A DNA stretch of 64,000 nucleotides, taken from Caldilineaceae bacterium. Lineage in GTDB: Bacteria > Chloroflexota > Anaerolineae > Caldilineales > Caldilineaceae. Below the pieces are notes generated by a model. That model made no database searches. It saw nothing but the letters and a program-made list of their open reading frames with translations, and was not told the origin of the DNA. This document shows positions 8,542 through 17,409 of the stretch, piece by piece (within the stretch, counting starts at the first letter, position 1; every line of letters begins with the position of its first letter). Both the position numbers and the translations under genes were made by a program. The DNA lies in assembly GCA_958295845.1 (NCBI GenBank), contig OY282376.1, positions 4,787,022 to 4,851,021 on the forward strand, read 5' to 3'.

Positions 8542-9344
8542 TAGCCGATTCCCCGTAGATAGACCACCATTCCATCGCTTCGTTCGGCCTCGCTCATGGG
8601 ATCTTCGCGGCCGGGGACTGGCTGGCCGGGGCAGGCAGTTACCCAGCGGTCGTATTCGATTTCGTCGAGCACGTTTTTGATGGCCGGGAAATCGACGTTC
8701 CCGTGTTCCCCAACCTGACACCACTGCGGATCGTAGAAGCCGTCGGCGCGGCGGGTGGTGGTGGCCCAATCCTGCAGATGTACATAGTTCAGCTGCCCGC
8801 TGAAATCGCGCAGTGACGCAACGGGGTCATAGCCCCAAAGCTGCGCGTGGGAGACGTCGATGCACAGCTTGGCGGTGCGCAGACTGTCCATGTACAGGTT
8901 CCAGTGGTCGATGGAATCGACAAGCAGATTGGTGTGGATATGGTAGGTCAGTTCCAGGCCGAACTGGGCGGCGTAGTCGGCCCACTCGTCGGCGCCTTCG
9001 GCGGCCGCTTTGACGTCATCGTCTCTCACGGGGCGGTCGTCGGGTTTGCCGCCGTTCATGTACATGAAGCAGTCGCAGCCCATCTCGGCGGCGAACTCCA
9101 TCCGGCGGCGGTTGACTTCGACGTTTTCGCGATCGCGGCTGTCGGGCGTCCCGTTGGCGGTTAGGACGACGAGCGGCATGCCCGCGTCGTCGCAGACGCG
9201 ACGCAGCCGCGCCGGCGTCCCCATCCAGTTGAGGGGCAGTCTGCTCTCCCAGCCCTGCCAACCGGCTTGCGCCAGTCTGTTCAGTGCCGGCTCAAGATCA
9301 GGATTTTGCCAGCGCAGGGTGCTGTAAGCGAGCTTGTAGCTCAT
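8538..9344 (-). CDS. Sugar phosphate isomerase/epimerase-type TIM barrel (AP endonuclease 2 fold)
   Basis: A 268-residue protein of the xylose-isomerase-like TIM-barrel family, which includes sugar epimerases and inosose isomerase/dehydratase-type enzymes. Typical parts are AYSTLRWQNP at the N-terminus, YHIHTN with metal-binding His, CIDVSHAQLWG, YVHLQDW and EHGNVDFPAIKNVL. The start ATG 9344 was chosen for its AAGGAG ribosome site seven bases upstream; the longer open frame to 9428 has none. The last four bases overlap the convergent SDR gene. It is probably an enzyme of carbohydrate breakdown; the family cannot be assigned a substrate from sequence. Confidence 0.85.
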   Translation of the reverse strand: MSYKLAYSTLRWQNPDLEPALNRLAQAGWQGWESRLPLNWMGTPARLRRVCDDAGMPLVVLTANGTPDSRDRENVEVNRRRMEFAAEMGCDCFMYMNGGKPDDRPVRDDDVKAAAEGADEWADYAAQFGLELTYHIHTNLLVDSIDHWNLYMDSLRTAKLCIDVSHAQLWGYDPVASLRDFSGQLNYVHLQDWATTTRRADGFYDPQWCQVGEHGNVDFPAIKNVLDEIEYDRWVTACPGQPVPGREDPMSEAERSDGMVVYLRGIGY

Positions 9345-9360
9345 GTTGGATCTCCTTTTG

Positions 9361-10158
9361 TCAGTTCGCAGACTTTTTCGCCTGCCATTCCAGTAACACT
9401 CCTTGCAAGACACTCTTAAACATATCACCCCATGTCAGCCACCCCATGTTTTCGGCGATCGATTCAATAGGGGGCAGGGGAGATTCAATTCCTGCGAGCG
9501 CCTCTTTAAGCGGCTTTCTGCTGTTGTTTCGTCCATCCCTGTAGTATTTGAACCACCACGCACTCTTCCACTTATCATGAAAACCACTTGATGGTAAAGA
9601 GGCTATTTCTTTCTTCTTCCTTTTCGAAAATTTATCTACCGGCGCTAAATCAAGAAAAATGAAATAGAAATCTCTTGAATCGTGCAGAGGCGAATCAAGA
9701 CCTACCCTCAATTTTCTGGCAATCTGATCATGAGGCTTATCAGGAAGTCTTGCAGGACTCATCGCGTTATATAATTTGGCTTCCACAAATATCAACATTC
9801 CAGGTAATTCGATGCTTGCGTCAACCTCGGTTGACTCTAGTGAAGAACGGCCTGTATATTTTTTGCCAACATGAATGTCTATTTGACTGTCTTTGTATTG
9901 TCCTTCATCCAAATGGATTCTTGCCTTATCCTTATACGCATCTTCAAATATCTGATTCAATACGAATATCTTGTTCGTCAGCTGTAAATTGGCGATCACA
10001 TCAAAGCATGACCAAGTTAACGCATCTTCGCTATGCGAATTGCAACGATGTTTCCACTTATGTTGCATCCCTTCGTAGTCCTGTTTGAGAAACTTCAACA
10101 AAGCTTCTTCACGACCGGGCAGAATAACATGGTTTCGCTTGAAGTCATCATAGATCAT
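9361..10158 (-). CDS. PD-(D/E)XK nuclease-like protein of unknown function
   Basis: A 265-residue soluble protein not assigned to a named family. A segment STEVDASIELPG followed after four residues by VEAKLYN (about 109-131) has the D...ExK layout and hydrophobic strands of the PD-(D/E)XK nuclease core, with a preceding Glu. The region is visibly richer in A/T than its neighbours and uses many Lys, Asn and Ile codons, which suggests horizontal transfer. The ATG overlaps the end of the upstream epimerase gene by 11 bases and has a GAGGAG ribosome site, so it is translated as part of that transcript. It could be a lone restriction-type or repair nuclease. No methylase is near. Confidence 0.6.
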   Translation of the reverse strand: MIYDDFKRNHVILPGREEALLKFLKQDYEGMQHKWKHRCNSHSEDALTWSCFDVIANLQLTNKIFVLNQIFEDAYKDKARIHLDEGQYKDSQIDIHVGKKYTGRSSLESTEVDASIELPGMLIFVEAKLYNAMSPARLPDKPHDQIARKLRVGLDSPLHDSRDFYFIFLDLAPVDKFSKRKKKEIASLPSSGFHDKWKSAWWFKYYRDGRNNSRKPLKEALAGIESPLPPIESIAENMGWLTWGDMFKSVLQGVLLEWQAKKSAN

Positions 10159-11143
10159 TGCACTCCTCTTTCGTCAGTGTCTCAGAGTTCAAATCTGCTC
10201 TCCCTCTCCGCATCACATCATCCAGAGGTTGATAGCCAAGATGGCTGCGCGTCTCCTCGAGACTCCAGGCCATGCCGGTGTTGTCGGACATACCGTTGAC
10301 CACGATGGCCGGCGCCGGCCATCCGCTAGAGTCGGCGTTGGCGGCCCGTTCGAACAGGTGCACAAAGTCCCGGTTTGACAGCCACATCAGGCGGAACCAG
10401 CGTTCGGCGCGGCGGTATCCCTCCGGGTCGGGGTGGGATTCGGCGGCGCCGCTTTCTGCCTTCGGTTCGCCGGTGGCGTTGAGTGTTTCGGGCCGGTTGG
10501 GGCCTGGCTGGCACCAGCCGATGCGCACGCTCACAAAGGTCGTGGAGCCATTTGACTGCGCCCCGAGCGCCTGGCAGATGCGTTCCCCCACCATTTTGGT
10601 TGTTGAATAGGCGGTGGCGTCGAGGGGCGGGTCGGTCTCTGCCCAGAAGGTGCCGACGCCGAGGGGTCGGTCGGGGGTCAGCGTGCCTGGGCCCACCGTG
10701 GCGGCCAGGGGGTCGTCTTTGTAGCGGCCCATTACGTGATTGGATGTGGCGAAAACGAAGCGCTCGACGGCAGGGCTGCTGGCTGTGGCCAGCGCCACAT
10801 TGAGGGTCATGTCGATGGAGACGGCCGCTTCGTCCCAGCTGGCGTCGGGGTAGGGATTGTCTGCGGCGAAGTGGACGACTGCTTGCACGCGATCGAATGC
10901 ATCGCGCCAGCGACTGTCGCGGGGATCGGTGAGGTCACATTCGAGCAGCTCGACTGCCGGCGTCGTGCCTGTCGTATTCTGCGCGGCGGCGTCCTGCAGT
11001 GCCTGCAACTGATCAGGAGACGGCGCGCGCACGTCGAGCCCGATCAGTAGCTGGCAGGTGCTTGTACGGGCCAGGTGCAGCAGCAGTTTTGTGCCGAGAT
11101 TGCCAAGTCCGCCGGTAACGGCGACGGAACGAGAGGAGGACAT
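10148..11143 (-). CDS. NAD-dependent epimerase/dehydratase (extended SDR, uronate-dehydrogenase-like)
   Basis: A 331-residue extended SDR. The cofactor motif TGGLGNLG is at residues 10-17, an acidic pair DV (38-39) follows the second strand as in NAD-binding forms, HFAADNPYPDASW resembles the substrate loop of uronate dehydrogenases and sugar epimerases, and YSTTK is the catalytic Tyr/Lys pair. The FVHLFERAANA stretch is also family-like. An AGGAG site lies about 12 bases before ATG 11143. It overlaps the PD-(D/E)XK-like gene at its 3' end. The products likely are sugar lactones or epimers, in line with nearby UxuA-like and isomerase genes. Confidence 0.85.
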   Translation of the reverse strand: MSSSRSVAVTGGLGNLGTKLLLHLARTSTCQLLIGLDVRAPSPDQLQALQDAAAQNTTGTTPAVELLECDLTDPRDSRWRDAFDRVQAVVHFAADNPYPDASWDEAAVSIDMTLNVALATASSPAVERFVFATSNHVMGRYKDDPLAATVGPGTLTPDRPLGVGTFWAETDPPLDATAYSTTKMVGERICQALGAQSNGSTTFVSVRIGWCQPGPNRPETLNATGEPKAESGAAESHPDPEGYRRAERWFRLMWLSNRDFVHLFERAANADSSGWPAPAIVVNGMSDNTGMAWSLEETRSHLGYQPLDDVMRRGRADLNSETLTKEECNDL

Positions 11144-11303
11144 TGGGCTGTTATCTCCTGTCGTCGGAATGTGCCATTATTAACTCGCAACCTGCGCATC
11201 AAATCAAAAGGCGGGCCGGTCAACACATGGTCTCCCGACCCGCCTTTTCGGAAAATTCGGCGGCCAGTTCAGTACTTGGCCGCGAGGTACTGTGAACAGG
11301 CTG

Positions 11304-13580
11304 CTAGGCGCCGTTTTTCTCCCAGATTGCTTCCAGCAACCGGGCCGGCGACATTGGCAGTTCGGTCGGTCGCACGCCGACGGCATCGTAGATCGCGTTG
11401 GCGAGTGCTCCGGCGGGTGGGACGATCGGCACTTCGCCCACGCCGCGCACGCCGAACGGATGGTCCGGGTTGGCGACTTCAACCACAACGGTCTCGATCA
11501 TGGGCAGATCGAGCGCGGTAGGCATACGGTAGTCGAGGAGACTGGCATTGAGCAGGTGGCCCTCGTCGTCGTAGATATACTCTTCGTTCAAAGCCCAGCC
11601 GATTCCCTGGACGACACCGCCTTGGATTTGGCCTTCAACATAGCTGGGATGGATGGCCTTGCCAACATCCTGAACAGCGGTGTAGCGCAAGATCTCGACC
11701 TTCCCCGTCTCCACGTCGACCTCTACGTCGACAACATGGGTGCCGAAGCAGGGCCCGGCCCCGCCCGTGTTCATGGTGACACTGGCGGTCAGGGCTTCGT
11801 AGCCGCTGGACAGCTCCTGTGCGGCCTCTTTGAAGCCGAGGCTGTGTCCGTTGCCGCGGAACTGGCCGTCCTGCCAGGCGATGTCAGATGCGTCCATCTC
11901 CCAGAAGTCGGCAAGTTGATCGCTCATCTTCCTGCGCAGCTCCAGGCCCAGCTGATGGGTCGTTACGCCGATCTTGTGGGTGACGCTGCTGCCGCCGGTG
12001 CCGCCGGTGTAGCCGATCGAGTCGGTGTCCACGACCTGCGGGTTGATGTCTTCGGCTGCGACGCCGATCGTCTCGGCCAGCATCATGGCGGCGGAGGCGC
12101 GCGTGCCGCCGATATCGGCGGAGCCTTCGAGCAGGTTGACGGTGCCATCGGCATTGACGACGGCGGTCACGCTTGAAGGGCCGGCCCCATTGAACCAGAA
12201 TCCGGATGCCACGCCCCGGCCCCGATTTGTGCCTTCGTTCGGGGTGGCGGTATGGGGATGGTCGATGGCGGCTTCGACGGTCTCTTTATAGCCGATGCGC
12301 TTGTATTCGGGCCCGTCCGGTCGGCGGTCACCTTCCTGGGCGGCGTTGATGTGGCGGAATTCCAGCGGGTCGATACCCAGTTGCTCTGCCAACTCGTCGA
12401 TGACCGTCTCCGAAGCGAAGGCGGCATTGGTGCCGCCGGGCGCGCGGTAGGCGCCGCTCTGGGGGCGGTTGACGACGACGTCATAGCCGTCGATGCGCAG
12501 GTTATCGAGCTTATAGGGGGAGAGAATCACGCCGGCGCCGGCGCCAACGGGGGAGCCGGGATAGGCGCCTGCCTCGTAGATAAGGTCAGCTTCGACTGCG
12601 GTGATGCGGCCGTCCTTCGAGGCGCCCATCTTCACTTTGATGTAGCTGCCCGAGGTGGGGCCGGTCGCCTGCAGCACTTCGGTGCGGGTCAGCGCCATCT
12701 TGACGGGGCGGTTGCCGCTCTTGCGAGAGAGCAGGGCCGACGGAAGGTCGGTGTAGGGCGTAAATTTGCCGCCGAAACCGCCTCCGATCTCCGCCGGCGT
12801 CACTTTCACTTGGGAAACGGGCACCTGCAGGAGGGCCGATACTGAATCCCGGATCTGAAACGGTCCCTGGGTGCTGGTCCAGATATGAATCTGGTCGTCG
12901 GACCGCCACTGCACAGTCGAGGCCTGCGGTTCCAGATAGCCCTGATGGACCATTGCGGTAGTGAATTCCCGCTCGACGATGGCATCGGCTGCTTCGTACC
13001 CGGCTTCGAGGTCGCCGCGTGCGTGCCGGAAATGCTGAGCGACATTGGTCGGTTTGTCGCCGACATCACCCAGGGCGGTGGTGCGCAACTCTTCAAGGAG
13101 GATGGGCGCGTCGTCTGCCATTGCCTCGCGCACATCGATCACCGGCTTGAGGACCTCGTATTCGACGTCGATGAGGCCGACGGCCTCTTCGGCGACGTGG
13201 ATGCTGGTTGCGGCCACGGCAGCGATGGCGTGGCCGTGGTAAAGGACCTTGTCCTGGGCCAGCATATTGGCGCTCAGATACCTCAGATTGACGGCGTCTT
13301 CGCCCATTTCCTGAATTTTGTCAGCCGCTTCTGCGAGGTCGGCCGTAGTAACAATTGCAGCGACGCCTGGCAGTGCCTCGGCTTTGCTGGTATCGATATT
13401 CAGGATGCGGGCGTGGGCATGGGGACTGCGCAGATACTTACCGTACAACATTCCCGGTACGTTCTGGTCGGCGGCATAACGGGCTGCGCCGACAACCTTA
13501 TCGGTACCGTCGTGCCGAATGGGCCGGGTCCCCACTACCTGGTAGTTTCCGGACATTACCGAATTGCCGTTTTCAGCCAT
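11304..13580 (-). CDS. Xanthine dehydrogenase family, molybdenum-binding large subunit
   Basis: A 758-residue large subunit of a molybdenum hydroxylase. An aldehyde-oxidase a/b hammerhead-type domain covers about residues 15-150. The molybdopterin domains follow with EIGGGFGGKF, GAYRAPGG and VTHKIGVTT-type segments, and the catalytic Glu716 sits in VRGVGEVPIVPP. In the family this subunit hydroxylates purines, aldehydes, CO or aromatic acids and passes electrons to 2Fe-2S and FAD subunits. Those partners are not adjacent: the neighbours are an epimerase and a DUF3500 gene. An AAGGAG ribosome site precedes ATG 13580. The substrate cannot be read from the sequence. Confidence 0.92.
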   Translation of the reverse strand: MAENGNSVMSGNYQVVGTRPIRHDGTDKVVGAARYAADQNVPGMLYGKYLRSPHAHARILNIDTSKAEALPGVAAIVTTADLAEAADKIQEMGEDAVNLRYLSANMLAQDKVLYHGHAIAAVAATSIHVAEEAVGLIDVEYEVLKPVIDVREAMADDAPILLEELRTTALGDVGDKPTNVAQHFRHARGDLEAGYEAADAIVEREFTTAMVHQGYLEPQASTVQWRSDDQIHIWTSTQGPFQIRDSVSALLQVPVSQVKVTPAEIGGGFGGKFTPYTDLPSALLSRKSGNRPVKMALTRTEVLQATGPTSGSYIKVKMGASKDGRITAVEADLIYEAGAYPGSPVGAGAGVILSPYKLDNLRIDGYDVVVNRPQSGAYRAPGGTNAAFASETVIDELAEQLGIDPLEFRHINAAQEGDRRPDGPEYKRIGYKETVEAAIDHPHTATPNEGTNRGRGVASGFWFNGAGPSSVTAVVNADGTVNLLEGSADIGGTRASAAMMLAETIGVAAEDINPQVVDTDSIGYTGGTGGSSVTHKIGVTTHQLGLELRRKMSDQLADFWEMDASDIAWQDGQFRGNGHSLGFKEAAQELSSGYEALTASVTMNTGGAGPCFGTHVVDVEVDVETGKVEILRYTAVQDVGKAIHPSYVEGQIQGGVVQGIGWALNEEYIYDDEGHLLNASLLDYRMPTALDLPMIETVVVEVANPDHPFGVRGVGEVPIVPPAGALANAIYDAVGVRPTELPMSPARLLEAIWEKNGA

Positions 13581-14027
13581 AAAAATCTCCTTAAGAGTTG
13601 GTTACATGAAGAAAGTTGCTTGCGGACCTCTGCAATTTACCATTTGCGAACGGTTCGAAAGTCCGTTGTCACCAGGTTTAGCCGCATGACAGCCGACTTT
13701 GCGGACAGTCTGTAGGCGTGCTGCCGGCCGGTCAATCGACACGCAGGACGTTTCAACTGGATTTATCAGCCTCTTTCTGTTCGAATGCCATCAATTACAA
13801 AGGTGCGATCTCTGGCATATGAATCGGATTGTACCGATCTTCATCCACTCAGTCAAACGATTTCTGCTGCAATCTCAATAGTTACTGTCGGCACGGGCAT
13901 CTTTAGAGAGTAGGAAACGTGTGGTGCGAATCCTATTGCAACAGTTCCCGCCTCGATCGATGCTGGACCTACCCAACAGTCGCGTATACCAGTTCGACAG
14001 TTTCAATGGGCGGCACGCTGTCAGCCG
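13581..14027. other. Intergenic region upstream of the molybdenum-hydroxylase gene
   Basis: No gene is visible here. The region carries a good minus-strand promoter at 13828-13856 (listed separately), which would give a leader of about 240 bases before the hydroxylase start. I see no obvious riboswitch fold in the leader, but such a fold cannot be excluded by eye. Confidence 0.5.
13828..13856 (-). promoter_or_regulatory. Promoter candidate for the molybdenum-hydroxylase gene
   Basis: On the minus strand, TTGACT (13856-13851) and TACAAT (13833-13828) are separated by exactly 17 bases. It lies in a gene-free stretch about 250 bases upstream of the hydroxylase start codon. Confidence 0.6.
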
Positions 14028-15122
14028 CTAATGGTGATGGGCGTAGTGGTGCGCCAGGAGATCTCTGCCGAAATCATTGGCCGGATCGCGCCAGACCGAG
14101 TGGATGTGATTGGCGTCGTTCTGGGTGTTGTCGTATTCACAGACGAAGCGCGGACCCTGGATGCGGTAGTAGTGCCCCTGCCTCTTTTCCAGGCCGCCTG
14201 CCCAAGCAAAGTGGATTCCGTCGAGGCCGCACTCGCCGAGGTGGTGCCACTCTGTTTCGGCCAGTTCGTCCGGCATACGATGGATATACTCGCCGATGAG
14301 CGCCAGGAGGATTTCCTGCTGCTGGCCGTTCATGCTATTACGGCAAAGGCCGCGGGGTGTTTCGGAATAGCGCAGGGCCTGGACGTGGGAATCGTCTACG
14401 CCGTGGGCGTTTTTCCACAGTTCCAGGTCAGGGGAGTTGCCAGGCATTCGGAAGGCGCCTTCCACTGCCTGAGGAAGATTGTAGAGTACGTTGTCGGGCG
14501 GCGCGGCGGGAGAGATTCTGGCGACAGCAAGGGCTTCCTCGTCAAAGGAGCGGACCAGCTCCCGGGCCAGATCTTCGACACCTGCGAGAGGGCGGAGGGT
14601 GGCCGCCGGGCTGAAAGGCGCATCGGCCGGGTTCGAACCGAAAAACATCGGCGTGGGCGAGATGATTTTGCCGTCGGCAATCGTGAAATTAAGGGAGATA
14701 TGGTGGCCTTCGAAACGCCAACCCCACACGCCCTTTTCATCCGGGCTGTTAAAGATTGTCAGAAAGTAGAGCTGTGGATCGCGGCCGGGATGTGTCCGCT
14801 CCCAATCTTCCAACATGTCGAGAGCGTTCTCGATCCCCATGACGGTGGAGGCGGTCACGAAGGCGGCGCGGCTGAGGCCGGCATTTACCAGCTGCAGGGC
14901 CTTTTGCCGCTGCGGGAATGTCATTTCGGAGAGAGAAAGCCCCTTGCGGAGAATCGGTGTATAGTGCCAGTTTGTGCGCTCTTCCTGGTCGTCGAAGGGA
15001 ACGACTGCCCTGTGTTTCTGGTCTATGGCGAGGGAGGCCAGAAACGCGGCCGCGGCTTCGCCCATGCGCCGGACGACAGTTTGGGCGCCAGCGCCAGTCA
15101 AGGTATCGGTTGTGTTCGTCAT
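14028..15122 (-). CDS. DUF3500 domain-containing protein
   Basis: A 364-residue soluble protein matching the DUF3500 family over its length. Typical stretches are NWHYTPI near the N-terminus, WGWRFEGHHISLNFT, TPMFFGSNPA and the C-terminal HHLGECGLDGIHFAWAGG with GPRFVCEYDNTQNDANH. The function is unknown; the many His, Glu and Asp residues in the conserved segments suggest a metal site. The C-terminus ends in HHYAHHH. An AAAGGATG ribosome site precedes ATG 15122. It is a single gene with gaps of several hundred bases on both sides. A signal peptide, present in some family members, is absent here. Confidence 0.85.
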   Translation of the reverse strand: MTNTTDTLTGAGAQTVVRRMGEAAAAFLASLAIDQKHRAVVPFDDQEERTNWHYTPILRKGLSLSEMTFPQRQKALQLVNAGLSRAAFVTASTVMGIENALDMLEDWERTHPGRDPQLYFLTIFNSPDEKGVWGWRFEGHHISLNFTIADGKIISPTPMFFGSNPADAPFSPAATLRPLAGVEDLARELVRSFDEEALAVARISPAAPPDNVLYNLPQAVEGAFRMPGNSPDLELWKNAHGVDDSHVQALRYSETPRGLCRNSMNGQQQEILLALIGEYIHRMPDELAETEWHHLGECGLDGIHFAWAGGLEKRQGHYYRIQGPRFVCEYDNTQNDANHIHSVWRDPANDFGRDLLAHHYAHHH

Positions 15123-15686
15123 GCGAGCATCCTTTGTGCGAATATCTGCGGATATTCCGGTGCCAGCGACCGGATGCCAAGTGCGCCCAATCGTACCTTA
15201 AATGTGTGGATTGCTCAACAAGCGGAACTTCAGGATGGGCTTGTCGCAGATTGCAGGAAAAGGCTGAGTGATGCAGAATGTCCAGAATTTCGGCAGCACG
15301 CCTTCGTTGCCGTCGAGGTAGCTTGTCGTCCTTCCCGGCCATAGACTCGCCATGCCGCGCTAAGCGGTCGCTTCCGGACACCATGCCGGCTTAGACTAAA
15401 CTCTTTTGGCGGGTGGCTACCGTACGGCCAAGAGAGAGCCGACCGCCCAAGTGCTAAGAACGGGGAATGAGAAGCGAGGGATGGGAGAGGCCTCTGTGCG
15501 CTTCGCCCGGGATCGCGATTGCAGAGAAGGTGGTGACGGCTGTGCCGCCGTTCGGAAAGGGCGCGAAAAAAGTGCTCAAGGTTCGTTAAAAACAGTGCTT
15601 CCCCGAAAGGTCTATGTTGGGTATAATACCCCCGCCCTTGTCGATTTCCGTCAATCGCTTTGAGGGGGTATCTGGAAATCGAACTT
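15123..15686. other. Divergent intergenic region with a plus-strand -10 element
   Basis: No gene is seen in this stretch between the divergent DUF3500 and DHH-phosphoesterase genes. A perfect TATAAT lies at 15622-15627 on the plus strand, but no convincing -35 box is found 16-18 bases before it. If used, it would start a transcript near 15634 and give a leader of about 50 bases. Confidence 0.45.
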
Positions 15687-17060
15687 ATGGTTCAGTGGGC
15701 CATTGGACGAGATATGGAAGAGTCTCCTACCATGGTGCTCCCCCTGCCGGACGGCTACGGCGCCCGGCGGCGGAATGCTACAGAAAGAAGAGTGCAACAG
15801 ATCGTTGAGTTGGTGGAGGAGACTCGCCACCTCTTGGTTTTGATGCACAACGATCCGGACCCGGACGCAATTGCGAGCGCGCGCGCGATGGAGGAGATGC
15901 TGCGTATTCACGCTCCGAGGACGCGCGTCACGCTGGGACACGGCGGCATCATCGGCCGGGCCGAGAATCGTACGATGGCCGATGAGATCGTACCCCACAA
16001 GGTCCGCATTTCGCAGCGGGCGGCGGCGGAGGAGATGAGCGTATATGACGGTGTGATGCTGGTCGATACGCAGCCTGTGGCCGCCAATCATCTGCTGTGG
16101 AGCACCGACTACCCCGGTGAAGAGGTGCTGGCCGCGATCGATCATCATCCGCCGCGGCGCAGCCAGCTTCGGGCCAAAGTCCACGACGTGCGTCCGGATG
16201 TGGGCGCCTCCTCCACGCTATTGTGCGAATATCTGGCGGTGGCGGAAGTGCCGATCGACACGCGACTGGCGACGGCCCTCTTCTATGGGATCAAGTCGGA
16301 TACGCTTGGCCTGAGCAGGCACACGTCGGCCCTGGATATCTGGGCGTACTCGACCTTGCGTCATCTAGTCGAGACTGACCTGCTGAACCGTATTGAACAC
16401 GTGCAGGTTGCGCGCACATATTTTCGCAGCATAAGCGATGCTCTAGCCAACACGACAATCTACACGGTCTCCATGCCCAGCGCGGTCGATGAGGAGGATG
16501 AAGAGGAGGCAGAGGAGATCCTGGAAGAGGACGACGCGGACGGTTACAGGTCGGACCTTGAGCGATTCGATCTTGATATCATCGCGCTCTCGCGCATGCT
16601 TGCGCCCGGCAGTCCCGGGCCGCCGACAGGCCTGCAGGATGAGGGCGAGGATGCGGACGGGGGAGACGAAGAGTCGGAAGAAGAGTCTGAGAGGGCGGGC
16701 GATATTGCCGTCAGCCTGCTTTTTGATATGCCGCGGCCCGATATGGCGGCAGAGGTGGCGGATCTTTTGATGCGCATGGAAAATGTCGCATGGGTCGTTT
16801 GCCTGGGTATTTTCCAGGACCAGGGTGTGATGTCGGTGCGGGCGGCAGATTCGAACGCCAGAGCCGGTCGGCTGGTGCGCATCATTGCGGGCAGGAACGG
16901 TTCTGCCGGGGGCCATAACACGATGGCCGGCGGTCGCATTCATCTTCCCGATAAGACGCCAGCAGAGCGGATTGCCGAGTTGCATGCGCTGGTGCCCAGA
17001 TTTCTCAAAGAGTTGGGCGCCGGCGACGACATGGGCGTCGCACTGCTGGAAGCAGAATAG
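15687..17060 (+). CDS. DHH-family phosphoesterase (NrnA/RecJ-like) with acidic insertion
   Basis: A 457-residue phosphoesterase of the DHH-DHHA1 family, which degrades short oligonucleotides, cyclic dinucleotides or pAp. Metal motifs are NDPDPDAIAS (55-64), VDTQ and the eponymous IDHHPP. The C-terminal DHHA1 motif GGHNTMAGGRI binds the substrate phosphate. Between the two domains lies an insertion of roughly 70 residues, nearly all Glu/Asp in two blocks, that normal family members lack. Start is uncertain among ATG 15687, 15714 and 15732; a TTG at 15660 is less likely. It heads a run with the next two genes. The physiological substrate cannot be told from the sequence. Confidence 0.85.
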   Translation: MVQWAIGRDMEESPTMVLPLPDGYGARRRNATERRVQQIVELVEETRHLLVLMHNDPDPDAIASARAMEEMLRIHAPRTRVTLGHGGIIGRAENRTMADEIVPHKVRISQRAAAEEMSVYDGVMLVDTQPVAANHLLWSTDYPGEEVLAAIDHHPPRRSQLRAKVHDVRPDVGASSTLLCEYLAVAEVPIDTRLATALFYGIKSDTLGLSRHTSALDIWAYSTLRHLVETDLLNRIEHVQVARTYFRSISDALANTTIYTVSMPSAVDEEDEEEAEEILEEDDADGYRSDLERFDLDIIALSRMLAPGSPGPPTGLQDEGEDADGGDEESEEESERAGDIAVSLLFDMPRPDMAAEVADLLMRMENVAWVVCLGIFQDQGVMSVRAADSNARAGRLVRIIAGRNGSAGGHNTMAGGRIHLPDKTPAERIAELHALVPRFLKELGAGDDMGVALLEAE

Positions 17061-17106
17061 AGTCAGATTATTGGCACGCACAAAAAGGGTTTGAAGGAGT
17101 TTCTCG

Positions 17107-17409
17107 ATGCCGATCAGCGCCCCATCTCTGGGGGATGAGGAAGACAGCCGCGATCCCCGCTTTCAGGATGACGACTTGTACGAGTCTGAAAGTCTAGCGT
17201 TTCCTGGATTGACGCCCGTCCAGGCTGAGGCCGTTCTCAAACGGCTGGGGGCGGGCGTGGTCGAGAAGTTGGCGCTGGTTGAGGGCATCGGCTGGCAGGC
17301 ACGCATCGAGTCGGTCCAAGGCGGCGTAGAGATCCATTTCCGCGCGCATGACGAATTGATCGACGATCTTCTGCGCCGTTGCGAACAGCAGGCAGAACGA
17401 GAAGCGTGA
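17107..17409 (+). CDS. Small acidic hypothetical protein coupled to mevalonate decarboxylase
   Basis: I do not recognise this 100-residue protein. Its first 30 residues are acidic and probably disordered (DEEDSRDPRFQDDDLYESES). The rest could form a helix-strand-helix domain with VQAEAVLKRLGAGVVEKLA and IESVQGGVEIHFRA, ending in a charged helix. A GAAGGAG ribosome site precedes the ATG. Its TGA stop overlaps the GTG start of the decarboxylase gene (GTGA), so the two are probably translated in a coupled way. The length, ribosome site and coupling support a real gene; no function is proposed. Confidence 0.65.
   Translation: MPISAPSLGDEEDSRDPRFQDDDLYESESLAFPGLTPVQAEAVLKRLGAGVVEKLALVEGIGWQARIESVQGGVEIHFRAHDELIDDLLRRCEQQAEREA

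Noticed and set aside
14031..15344. 437-codon plus-strand open frame
   Set aside because: It is antisense to the DUF3500 gene, lacks family motifs and a ribosome site, and reflects high GC at third positions.
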